Shown: piece by piece, positions 10,173 to 19,121 of the stretch
Layout of the letters: every line of letters begins with the position of its first letter
Position numbering within the stretch: position 1 is the stretch's first letter
DNA from: Mesostigma viride
Taxonomy: Eukaryota > Streptophyta > Mesostigmatophyceae > Mesostigmatales > Mesostigmataceae
DNA: 22,120 nucleotides
Reading direction: 5' to 3'
NCBI GenBank assembly: GCA_009746045.1
Contig: RPFO01001905.1
Location: 1 to 22,120 of the forward strand
Translations under genes and position numbers: made by a program
The notes under the pieces: generated by a model
Told to the model about the DNA's origin: nothing
The model's database searches: none
Seen by the model: the letters and a program-made list of their open reading frames with translations, nothing else

Positions 10173-10462
10173 AGTTACGTTAAATAGTGCCGGAACCTTT
10201 TGCCGCCTGAGGCAAATCGGTCCGTAACACTATTTTGCCCGGAATAACCACTTCCGAGCACCCAAGTTAATTCGGCCGAATTAACTTGGGTGCTCGGAAG
10301 TGGTTATTCCGGGCAAAATAGTGTTACGGACCGATTTGCCTCAGGCGGCAAAAGGTTCCGGCACTATTTAACGTAACTAAAACCTGGCCTCGTGGAGGGG
10401 GGACGAAGAGCCCGAGACATCCGCCTAGGCCGCTGAGCACGCACCACTAAATGCGCCGGAGC

Positions 10463-10551
10463 TGCCTCAGTGAGGATTCGAACCCCTGACCTCCAAGGTG
10501 CACAGGTTTTAGTTACGTTAAATAGTGCCGGAACCTTTTGCCGCCTGAGGC
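10463..10551 (-). tRNA. tRNA-like fold spanning core and palindrome arm (minus copy)
   Basis: Mirror copy of the tRNA-like sequence at 10676-10764, with the same 7-bp acceptor complement, T arm and variable-loop-like AGGTC. The anticodon stem is not convincing, so it is treated as tRNA-derived rather than as a functional gene. Confidence 0.3.
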
Positions 10552-10675
10552 AAATCGGTCCGTAACACTATTTTGCCCGGAATAACCACTTCCGAGCACC
10601 CAAGTTAATTCGGCCGAATTAACTTGGGTGCTCGGAAGTGGTTATTCCGGGCAAAATAGTGTTACGGACCGATTT

Positions 10676-10764
10676 GCCTCAGGCGGCAAAAGGTTCCGGC
10701 ACTATTTAACGTAACTAAAACCTGTGCACCTTGGAGGTCAGGGGTTCGAATCCTCACTGAGGCA
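10676..10764 (+). tRNA. tRNA-like fold spanning palindrome arm and core (plus copy)
   Basis: GCCTCAG at 10676-10682 (inside the palindrome arm) pairs perfectly with CTGAGGC at 10757-10763 (inside the core), followed by A as discriminator. The T loop TTCGAAT sits in a stem with four of five pairs, preceded by AGGTC as in a standard variable loop. A weak 3-bp D stem (CGG/CCG) encloses a loop with GG. No partner exists for the expected 3' anticodon strand, so the fold is incomplete. Confidence 0.35.
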
Positions 10765-11060
10765 GCTCCGGCGCATTTAGTGGTGCGTGCTCAGCGGCCT
10801 AGGCGGATGTCTCGGGCTCTTCGTCCCCCCTCCACGAGGCCAGGTTTTAGTTACGTTAAATAGTGCCGGAACCTTTTGCCGCCTGAGGCAAATCGGTCCG
10901 TAACACTATTTTGCCCGGAATAACCACTTCCGAGCACCCAAGTTAATTCGGCCGAATTAACTTGGGTGCTCGGAAGTGGTTATTCCGGGCAAAATAGTGT
11001 TACGGACCGATTTGCCTCAGGCGGCAAAAGGTTCCGGCACTATTTAACGTAACTGAGTAA

Positions 11061-11798
11061 GATTTCCGTGCCACGCTGCAGTGCCTACCGCTTTGCTGCG
11101 GAATGTCGCAGCAGGGTTGCAGTTCCTGACTGCTGACTGCCGAAGGAAGGGTGGTCGGGTTACTTTTAGTGGGCATTGTGATGGACGACAAGTCTGTCGG
11201 CCCTCGCGTAAGTAGAAAAATATTTACCAGCATCCGCTCTTATGGGTGCGTGAGGTCTCGGGAATGTGGTGGGGACGAATTCCGGAATTATGCAATATTT
11301 CGATTCAGACCGAGACTTAAGGGGCCAGTTTAACAGACGGACCTGGGCCGGGCAGGACCAAATATTTTGGCCGGCCCAGTTGCGCTTGCGCTTTATCGGC
11401 CGCTGGGGTGTGTGATGAGAGCCTGCTCATCAACTAAAACCTGAAATATGGAAAGTTACTCCCCCAGGTGACAACGTTGACAGTAATCGAGATATGGTGG
11501 CATCGGGTGACGTCCTACAAGTTGTCGTCACGTTAGGGCGGCACTGGCCTTTGAGGGAGGTCCGTGATCGTTAAACGAGGCGTCTTCTTCCTTGTCTTTG
11601 CGTGCACATTCAACACCCTCTTTTACTGGCCGAGGGTGGAAGGCTGGGGGGGGGCCTGCAAAGGGTTATCGTGCATGAGGCTCGCTACAGCCGCCGGCGA
11701 TTGTAATGGTCGTGACCGTTGCGGCAGGGCAGCCTCGGGAGCCACTGAGCGAAAGTGGTTGGCGGAGCTTTGGAGATAAAGCACCAGGAAAGGGGGTT
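11061..11798. other. Unassigned sequence inside A-B copy 1
   Basis: No open frame longer than about 75 residues, no domain and no RNA recognised. A GC hairpin (GGGCCGGGC.../GGCCGGCCC) lies near 11346-11380. The 12-mer AACTAAAACCTG near 11431 also occurs at the palindrome/core junctions. Confidence 0.4.
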
Positions 11799-11882
11799 GG
11801 GTAACGAGAACTACAATCAATCATGAAATGGGTGCAGCGTGGCAGGCTCACTCATGGGTTCTGTAATTGCCCACTTATTGTT
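11799..11882 (+). repeat. Repeat B, copy 1 (84 bp)
   Basis: Begins GGGTAACGAGAACTACAATC and ends TTGCCCACTTATTGTT. By eye it is identical to 12213-12296. Confidence 0.9.
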
Positions 11883-11920
11883 TTAATCAAATGTTGGTGG
11901 ATTGGTAATAGTGGGAATAG

Positions 11921-12296
11921 AATCGGTGTTCTCTGAACGTAGTTTCTTTATAACAGATGAGAATGAACGCCGCTATGTGAGTGGTACTACGGGACGGTGG
12001 GCCTTGGGCTGGACCGGTTCCATGAGTTAGAATTAGTTGGCCAGTTTTGTATGGCCATTTCTAGTTCGTTAAGTTAAGTAGCAATTAAGTTACTGTTGCT
12101 GACGGCTCATGAGGCGAGCCTGGGCTACGCCGCCCTAAAGTGCCATTTGCACGATGTTCTAGGTCTCTTTTTCTTGTCCCGCCCTCCCTCCCTCTTTTTG
12201 TGTTTGTTTCTAGGGTAACGAGAACTACAATCAATCATGAAATGGGTGCAGCGTGGCAGGCTCACTCATGGGTTCTGTAATTGCCCACTTATTGTT
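11921..12296 (+). mobile_element. Short A-B unit (repeat A copy 2 plus repeat B copy 2)
   Basis: Repeat A (11921-12177) and repeat B (12213-12296) are separated by only 35 bp of pyrimidine-rich sequence, against 1889 bp in the upstream unit 9653-11882. This is the relation expected between a full-length element and an internally deleted derivative, or between an empty and a filled copy. I see no terminal inverted repeats or LTR-type TG...CA ends, so the element class is open. Confidence 0.65.
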
Positions 12297-12363
12297 GTTT
12301 TATATATTATTTAATATTAATATTTATATATTGAATAGAATGTCCCTTTTAGAATCCACGAAA

Positions 12364-12385
12364 GGGTCTAGCTGCAGCGAGACCC
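12364..12385. repeat. CTGCAG palindrome upstream of the first exon
   Basis: GGGTCTAGCTGCAGCGAGAC(CC). It lies 78 bp before TTGTTCTGCAG, which ends at 12462 and looks like a splice acceptor, so it may sit in a 5' UTR intron of the following gene. Confidence 0.8.
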
Positions 12386-12462
12386 TCCCCATCGTTTTTC
12401 TGCCGGCGATTCAGATTCTGAATGACATTTGTGAAACTTGCTTTTTTGATATTGTTCTGCAG

Positions 12463-15400
12463 ATGTCGTCCTCCTATTCCGATTCTGTCAAGGCCACTCC
12501 CGTTTCACCCAAGATGACGTCGAACACCTCGCCGGACCGAACGGCAACGGAGGAGTTTCCTCCGTTGCAGTTCGGTCCCGTAAAAGATCTTGCGAGGTCC
12601 CCCCCCACCGAGTCCCCTCGCCCTCCAAGTCCAACTTGCCCCCCAGCGAGTTGGACAGAATTATACCCCCCAACCCTCTCGCTGCTGCGTCTCGCGCTCC
12701 GTCCCGCTCTCCGCCCCGTAAGTCTCCATCGCCGCCCCCCAAGTCGGCCGGAGCTACTGCGTCCCGCTCGCCGCCCCGCAAGTCCCCCAAGTCCCCCGCA
12801 ACTGCGACCCGTTCGCCGAACCGCAAGTCCCCCTCTCCGCCCAAAGTTCCCCCCGCTACCGCGTCCCGCTCTCCTTCTCGCAAGTCCCCCTCGCCGTCAA
12901 CCAAGAACCCCGCAACTGCGTCCCGCTCGCCGTCCCGCTCTGCTTCCCCCAAGTCCCGCTCGCCGCCACCCAAGTCCCCCGCTGCTGCGTCCCGCTCGCC
13001 GTCCCCCAAGCATTCCAGTTCTAAGCGTAAGCCTGCGGCCGAGTGGGTAGAGGAAGACGACCGCACCAAAGAGCTCAGGAAGCTGAGGAAGTCTATCAGT
13101 GAGCTTGTTGAGGAGGACGAGCGCGATCAGACTAACGGGAGGCCTGAAGACCCGGAATCGCCGGTTCGGGAGTCGCGTCAGAAGCGGTTGTCCGATTTGT
13201 TAGCAATGGCCGCAAGCTTTGCTGACGAATACGCGGCTCTCGACAAGAAGGACAAGGAGAAGGAGAAGGCGGAGAGGGAGGCCATCGAGAAGGCGGAGAG
13301 GGAGAGGGTGGAGAGGGAGGAGAAGGAGAGGCTGGAGAAGGCGGAGAGGGAGGAGGAGGAGAGGGAGTACAAGGAGAAAAAGGCTGCCCAGGAGAAGGAG
13401 CACAGGATCCTGGTGGCGAAGCAGAAGGAGGAGGCGAAGAAGAAGACGGAGGCGGCAGCGAAGGAATTCTTGCGGAGGAGGCCGCTCTTTTTTTGCAGAT
13501 GCGACAGGAGAGGATGAAGGCGGAAGAGGCCGCGAGGAAGATGGAGGAGGCTGCGAGGAAGGAGGAGGAGGCTGCGAAGGCAGTTGAGGGGGAGAAGGAC
13601 GAGAACGGGAGCCCACCCCTTCTTCACGAAGGATTTTCAGTCGATTATCAGGTATGTTTATTAATGTGAGACGTACATTTTTCAGATGGCTTGAACGGCG
13701 TGTGTGTATCGTAGAAAGGGTGGGATTTTATGTCATACATTGATCGTAAGGGTCTAGCTGCGGAGAGACGTTGACCTAGGAGTTAAGGTTGTTGACGACG
13801 ACGACGATGTGTGGCCTTTTTTTTACTCTTGTTGTCTGCAGCCCTCCACGGTGGCCATTCTGAAACAGTACCTGGCTCAGGCTGAGTCTGAGTCTGGGGT
13901 GAGTCGTAAAGCCGAAAAGGGCTTGAGAGGCTTGATCCGCTTTCTTTCGGCCGAGATAGCGTTTGCAGAGAAGTCCGGTGTCGTCGTGGACCGTCCGGAG
14001 TCGGCACACATAATTTGGAAGAACGACCGCCTGGGCCGTCTTGCATTGTTCGAAGCCACACAGCGAGCCATTCATGGGAAGAGGGTCGTTGGTGACGACA
14101 TGTATGAGGTTTTGAAGATCGCGCAGTCGTGCATCCTTAATCTGAAGGAGGATGTCGGACGTTACTTTCCCCGTCGTGCTTTAATATGGTCGACGCTCTT
14201 TGATGAGGTTGAAAAGTTCGAGGTCCACATTGGCTTCACATGCATCGAGGCTTCCTATATGGAAACCTTGAAAACCACTGCGTTGCATCAGCTCTTTAAA
14301 CTCATGACTGGAGATATGAGAGCGGATTCGAGGGCTTCACTGTCGGAAGATGAAGTGTTTGATATTGTCAGGCAAGGATTTGTTGACACGTCCAACAGTG
14401 ACTATATCGTAATTGTGCCGGGAAGAATGAATGACGTAGGAGGATTGGAGGAGCGCGCACATGAAGTGATCGCGCATTTGGACATGGCAAGAGACCACTT
14501 ACTGCAATCTTTTGTTAAGTGGCGGACTGACTTTCTTGTCAGCCCGGACGCCAGCCTTTCGCGGGAAGCGGTCGCTTTCTTTTTGGATTGGGCTGGACAG
14601 GTGATCCAAAGTTTCCGGCACCGGGAGGACTTCCATGTTATTCAGACATATAAGCCATACCGGGAAGTCGTCCAGGAATGGTTGGATCAAATCTCGTTGG
14701 TTGATTGTCTCCAGAGTATCCGAACCAAGACAGACACGGAGTGGTCTGATTTAGAGGCGGGAGGCCATTGGCAGTCCCTCGAGTTGTTCTTCGAGGCGGA
14801 ATTGAGGCGGCAACTGGAAAAGGAGAGAGCCCATCAAGTGCCGATATGGCCTTTGGGGAAGATTTTGAGGAGGTGGAAGTTCTACGTTTCGGTACGTTAA
14901 CTTGCCGATATCGTTTATCGATTTGGGTTGTTTCCATTCCCTGAATAGGGCTCTATATGCTGACCAACCTTCATGGTTTGTCCTGTCATATCATGCAGGG
15001 GGGCTCCATGCCAGGGGACGTATCGGAGGATTTACCTAATTTGTCAGACTTGGTTGATAAGGTGGGTGCTTGTCCGTCGAGTTTCCACGAGCATCTTACA
15101 TGGGGTCTAGCTGCAGGTAGACCCTCACCCTTTTATTGAGACTGACATGTTCGGCTAATTTCAACGGTGCCCCCAACCAATCTGTTGTCTTTTTTCAGGG
15201 GGCGGCTGCGGCGATGGCTGTTGACAGTGCTGGTATTTGGTCTGGACTCGAGATGGAAATGGTAAGCATTAAACGATATCCGGATGTCTGCATTTCGCCT
15301 GAAGTTTTAGTGAGCGCATTATGCGAAATATACAAATATCGACTAATTTTGATTTCCAATGAGCTGTCGTATTCGGTGTTGACAGGCGGGGGGTTTGGCC

Positions 15401-18400
15401 TCAGCAGGCGCTGCCGGAGAGGAAGAAAACGCTGGAGGAGATGAGGATGGGGGGGATGAAAACGCTGGAGGAGATGAGGATGGGGGAGACGCTGAGGGAG
15501 AAGTGGCTGTGCAGGTACGTTCATCCGCCGCGAGTTCGTGTGATTTTTTTCGTGCTGAGGGGTATCTCCGCAGAGAGACGATGGTGCAACAATCGAACTG
15601 AGGTCAAGTCCCTTCTTGTTCGTTTTTTTTTGTCATGCAGGCGGGGGCTGTCGCTGGGGGTACTGCGGGGGGGAAGGCGGCGAAGCCCCATTGACTGAGC
15701 ATGAAAGGGAAAAGCTGGATTCCCGCAAGAAGGTTGCGAAGGATCATATTATTGCTGTTGGCCTGATCATGCTTAAGTCTCCGCCCGATGGCGTCGATTC
15801 GGAGGGACCTGCGGGGTCCGAGTTTCGCAAGTACCTGACACGACTTGAGGCGGAAGTCGATGCCGATTTCGATACGGAGGTGTTGGGTGACGCTACCTTT
15901 AAGAGTGAATTGGCATATGAATTCGCAAATCTGGTGAAGTCGAAAGCCACCAAGAATTTCAAGTGGCAGCCTAAGGAGTACTCAGAGGCAAAGGTTGACA
16001 AGATCGAGAAATTCATGAAGGCTGATTTTCGTCGTCGGGCCGCTGAGGGAAAAAGGGCGCTGAATGCGGTGGCAAAGGCCAACAGTAAGAAGAACGCGGA
16101 GGCGAAGGCGGCGGAGAAGGAGGCGAAGAAGGCGGAGAAGGAGAAGGCTAAGGAGGCCAAGAAGCAGCAGAAAACTGGACAGGTACGATTGTTGTGAAAA
16201 TTTAGACCTCTCGCTGCGGGTAGACGCTGACCGGCTGCGGGACTTGGTGTTTAGTGTCAGTAAGGTACTATTCCAACAGAACTTTGTTCGTCCCTGAACA
16301 GGATGTCGTGGTCGGCCTAAAGATTACTGACTTGAGCAAATCCTGCGGTCCTTTTCGATTTTTTACTTCAGGATGACGGGGGGGACGAAGACGCCACGGT
16401 GGAGAAGAAGTTACCTGGTCATGACGCCGTGTTCGCGCTGGTGAAGGATATGCTCAAGTACTGCTCGAGTAGGCGGATGGCGGACGTCGATGACCTGCCA
16501 AACTGGCCCGAGTTCTCCCCCTTTCTTGAGCTGCTCCGGTCACTCAACAAGCTTTTTAAGGAGGGGGTGCTCACGAGCAGTGGGAACCCGGACACCGACC
16601 CTATCATTGAAAGCTGGAAGCCTTCGAAAAAGGTCGACTCGAACAAGGAGGTCAGGGACCAGAACATCCGGAAGGCCAATACTCTCAGGGAAACGCGTTG
16701 GATTCGGCCGGCCGATTTTCAGCAGACCGGATGTTTCAGTATGCGGATCCAGACGGTCAACGCGCTTATTTTGCCAGAGGCTTTGAGGCAGCGGCGTTTA
16801 AACCTTGAAACCATTAAGGAGAACGGCCGCATTCTCCTCAATGCGCGGGACAACGCCTTGCACTTCAAGGTTGTTGTCCCGGTCTGGCAGTTCCCTTTCC
16901 AGGCGCTTGCCGAATCTCAACCTGACCTGTTCGACAAGCAAATCTTGTGCATGCCGGATTTCGTCAAGTGGCTGAAGCATTACCACGGCGCCAAGATTGA
17001 CGCGGAGGATGTGGGGTCCAGGTACTTCCGGCCCCTTTCGGATACTGAAGTCGACGTGTGGCTTAACACGGAGTCCACCACCTCTTTCCTCGCGAGAGGA
17101 CTTGAGTGGCGTACCTACGCCAGGGTGGACGAGGTGGAAGCAGTTTTGCCTCAGGAGATCGAGGGCAGTCGGCAAGTTTTCAACCTGCTGTGCAATACTG
17201 CGATGAAGTCCTACGATCCGAAATTTTTTGAGGAACGGGTACCGGTACCGTATCTGGTTCTCCGGTACGCGGTGGTGGATGGGAACCACTACTTTAAGGG
17301 GTTAAAGTCGTTTCTCAGGGGGCCGGATGGCGGGTGGGGAGAGGTTCGGGCAATGATGTGCGAGGGTGGGGCGGAGTCCAATTTCGCAAATACTCCTAAG
17401 GAGGCGGAGCACGCCTTCCAGGACCTGTTGCGGAAATTCCGTGGTGGTTACATGGGTACGAACGTCATTCTTCTCAAGGGTGGCGACCTGCTCCCGTCGT
17501 GGAGTGAGCTGCGAAATCTACCTAAGGCAAAAGAAGATGTAAGCTATCTATTTTGGCAGGGTCTAGCTGCGGGTAGACCCTCGGAATTTTCGTGGTTGTT
17601 TTTTGTGTGCGCTTCAAGTTTTTTGCGAGGGTCTCGCTGCAGCTAGACCCTCTCCTTTTTTTTGTTGGAATTTTCGTTGCGTATTGTCGGCCGTTTCTTT
17701 TTCGAATTTTGTTAGGGTCTATCCGCAGCTATACCCCTCGCCTTTTATGACTGAGTTTTGTCGTTGCTCGCTCGATGTTAATTGATGTCGCAGGCGGTGC
17801 TGACCGGCAAGCTGGAGAAGCTGTTCGACATCGCCAAGGGGGCGAATTCGGAGGACTTAGCCGTGGCGGATCGTACGCTGGGCCAGGCGTTGCTTGACGT
17901 GTGGAACTACAACAAGCTATATCTATACGGCAAAGTCACGCGTGGGAAGGGCCACTATATTGCGGATGGCCACTACACCAATCTGCTCACGTACATCCTC
18001 CCGGCTATGCGGCAAGCGGGGGGAAGGGAAGGGAATGTGGAGCCGGCAGCGGTGGATGTACACGAGGAGGAAGCAGAAGGAAAGAAAAAGCCGGCCCACA
18101 GCATTGCTTCAGTGCATTCCGCTTACAGTCGCACGCTGGCCAACACGTTTCTCCGTCTGACACAGGAGCAGACTGATGATCCTGCCTCAACGAAACCCGC
18201 GCCTGAGGAGGTGATGATGCAAAGGTGCAAATTCGCCAATGCAGAGGGGGAGAAGAAAGGCCAGAAGGTCTCTTGGACTTCTTTCAGGAACTTGGCCAGC
18301 CTTCCTATGATGGACGCCGTGATCGATTGCATCATGAGCTGCCAGGTTGGACCGGAAAAGCTCACCAAGTTGGTGGAGATCGCCAAGGATGTGCTGGAGT

Positions 18401-18968
18401 GCCTGCGGCTGACCATTTGCGCCAGATTCAAGGAGGATGTGACGCTGGAAGCGCATGCAAGGACGCAAATGGCAAGGAGTTTGTGGCGTCTCATATTTTC
18501 GAACTCGTCTTCAATCTCCATCCTCTCGCTCGGCCGGTCGGCAGGAAGGAGATTGTGGCCAGATACCGGGAATTTTGGGATGTGGCCGTCATCATAACGA
18601 GGAACATCGCCTACCTTCTTAAAGCCAAAAAACACGCCGCACATCTGAGGATTCCGAGAAAGGATATCAGTAATGGCAAGATCGACTTTCAGGAGATTCT
18701 GCTAAAAGAGAGCGAGGACAAGACGGTGGGTTTGGCACTTTTGGCTCCGGAAGCGTTCAGGAAGTACGCTCCAAAAGTTGGATTACTCGAAGGGGGGTGA
18801 AGGAGGCGGCGATGAAGGGGCCGGTGAAGGGGCTGGAGAAGGGATCGAAGGGGAAGGGGAAGGGGAAGGAGACGGAGGCGAAGGAGGAGGAGGAGTGGGA
18901 CGTGAAGTATGAGTGGCAGAGTGTGGACTGGGGCCGTCGCCGGGTCTGGTTTTGCTGTCAGGACTAGA
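12463..18968 (+). CDS. Large unknown protein with Ser/Pro/Arg-rich N-terminus; several exons and frame breaks
   Basis: Supported exons: 12463-13651, 13842-14891, 14999-15061, 15199-15261, 15386-15514, 15641-16182, 16372-17538 and 17794 to about 18968. All seven introns are GT-AG and phase 0. The N-terminus has repeated SRSP(S/P)RKSPSP tracts like those of RS-type nuclear proteins. A charged E/K/R coiled coil follows (about 13030-13600), then globular exons with no family I recognise, an acidic GGDEDGGDENAGGDEDGGD exon and a Lys/Glu-rich tail. The frame breaks near 12600 (C8), 15670 (G7), 18455 and 18790 (G6). Each break is bridged if one base is missing. A further change at 13490 may be either a T7 slip or an intron ending TTTTTTTGCAG at 13498. 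Start assumed at ATG 12463. It may continue into the gene at 19122. Confidence 0.6.
13652..13841 (+). other. Intron with CTGCGG palindrome at 13750-13769
   Basis: Donor CAG|GTATGT, acceptor TTGTTGTCTGCAG. Phase 0 on both sides joins DYQ to PSTVAILKQY. The palindrome copy GGGTCTAGCTGCGGAGAGAC is in mid-intron. Confidence 0.8.
14892..14998 (+). other. Intron without palindrome
   Basis: Donor TCG|GTACGT, acceptor ATCATGCAG, phase 0. No copy of the short palindrome is present. Confidence 0.75.
15062..15198 (+). other. Intron with CTGCAG palindrome at 15102-15124
   Basis: Donor AAG|GTGGGT, acceptor GTCTTTTTTCAG, phase 0. Palindrome: GGGGTCTAGCTGCAGGTAGA(CCC). The exons on either side (14999-15061 and 15199-15261) are each exactly 63 bp. 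Confidence 0.8.
15262..15385 (+). other. Intron without palindrome
   Basis: Donor ATG|GTAAGC, acceptor GGTGTTGACAG, phase 0. It precedes the acidic repeat exon 15386-15514. Confidence 0.7.
15515..15640 (+). other. Intron with diverged palindrome at 15559-15579
   Basis: Donor CAG|GTACGT, acceptor TTTTTTTTTGTCATGCAG, phase 0. The palindrome copy GGGGTATCTCCGCAGAGAGA(C) is degenerate. Confidence 0.8.
16183..16371 (+). other. Intron with diverged palindrome at 16205-16225
   Basis: Donor CAG|GTACGA, acceptor TTTTTTACTTCAG, phase 0. Palindrome GACCTCTCGCTGCGGGTAGA(C) begins 22 nt after the donor. An alternative acceptor, CTGAACAG, ends at 16301 but would read into a stop. Confidence 0.75.
17539..17793 (+). 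other. Intron with three palindromes
   Basis: Donor GAT|GTAAGC, acceptor TTGATGTCGCAG, phase 0. Palindromes lie at 17559-17580 (CTGCGG form), 17629-17650 (CTGCAG form) and 17715-17737 (CCGCAG form). The stretches after the first two are loosely similar (TTTTCGT..., TTTTTTG...), hinting at a decayed tandem repeat. Confidence 0.85.
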
Positions 18969-19121
18969 CGGTGATGATGATGACAAGTCGCTCGTCAAGC
19001 AGGTGGCAGGCGAGGTTGCCTCAGCTTCAGCCCGCCCCTTTCCCTTGGGCAGGTCCCTTCCGTGCCTGAGCCTGCTGAACTTGGCGAACATTTGGGGTGA
19101 TAAGTGGAGTAACTTTCAGAG

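Larger units (their letters stand above)
10173..11054. mobile_element. 882-bp perfect palindrome built from three 206-bp palindromes
   Basis: Three identical perfect palindromes (10173-10378, 10511-10716, 10849-11054), each with 103-bp arms and no spacer, are centred exactly 338 bp apart. Each centre is TTAATTCGGCCGAATTAA. Between them lie two 132-bp cores (10379-10510, 10717-10848) that are exact reverse complements of each other, so the whole structure is one palindrome about 10613/10614. Outer ends read GTTACG...CGTAAC. The flanks carry TGAGTAA at 10167-10173 and again at 11054-11060, a likely 7-bp target-site duplication. No protein is encoded. Confidence 0.9.

Noticed and set aside
9653-12177. 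LTR retrotransposon with repeat A as 257-bp LTRs
   Set aside because: The repeats lack TG...CA ends, no primer-binding site or polypurine tract is seen, and the interior encodes no gag or pol. The presence of B after each A also does not fit.
12488-13069. Minus-strand 193-codon Gly/Glu/Arg-rich frame
   Set aside because: It is the complement of the Ser/Pro/Arg repeat region; the forward frame fits the downstream spliced gene.
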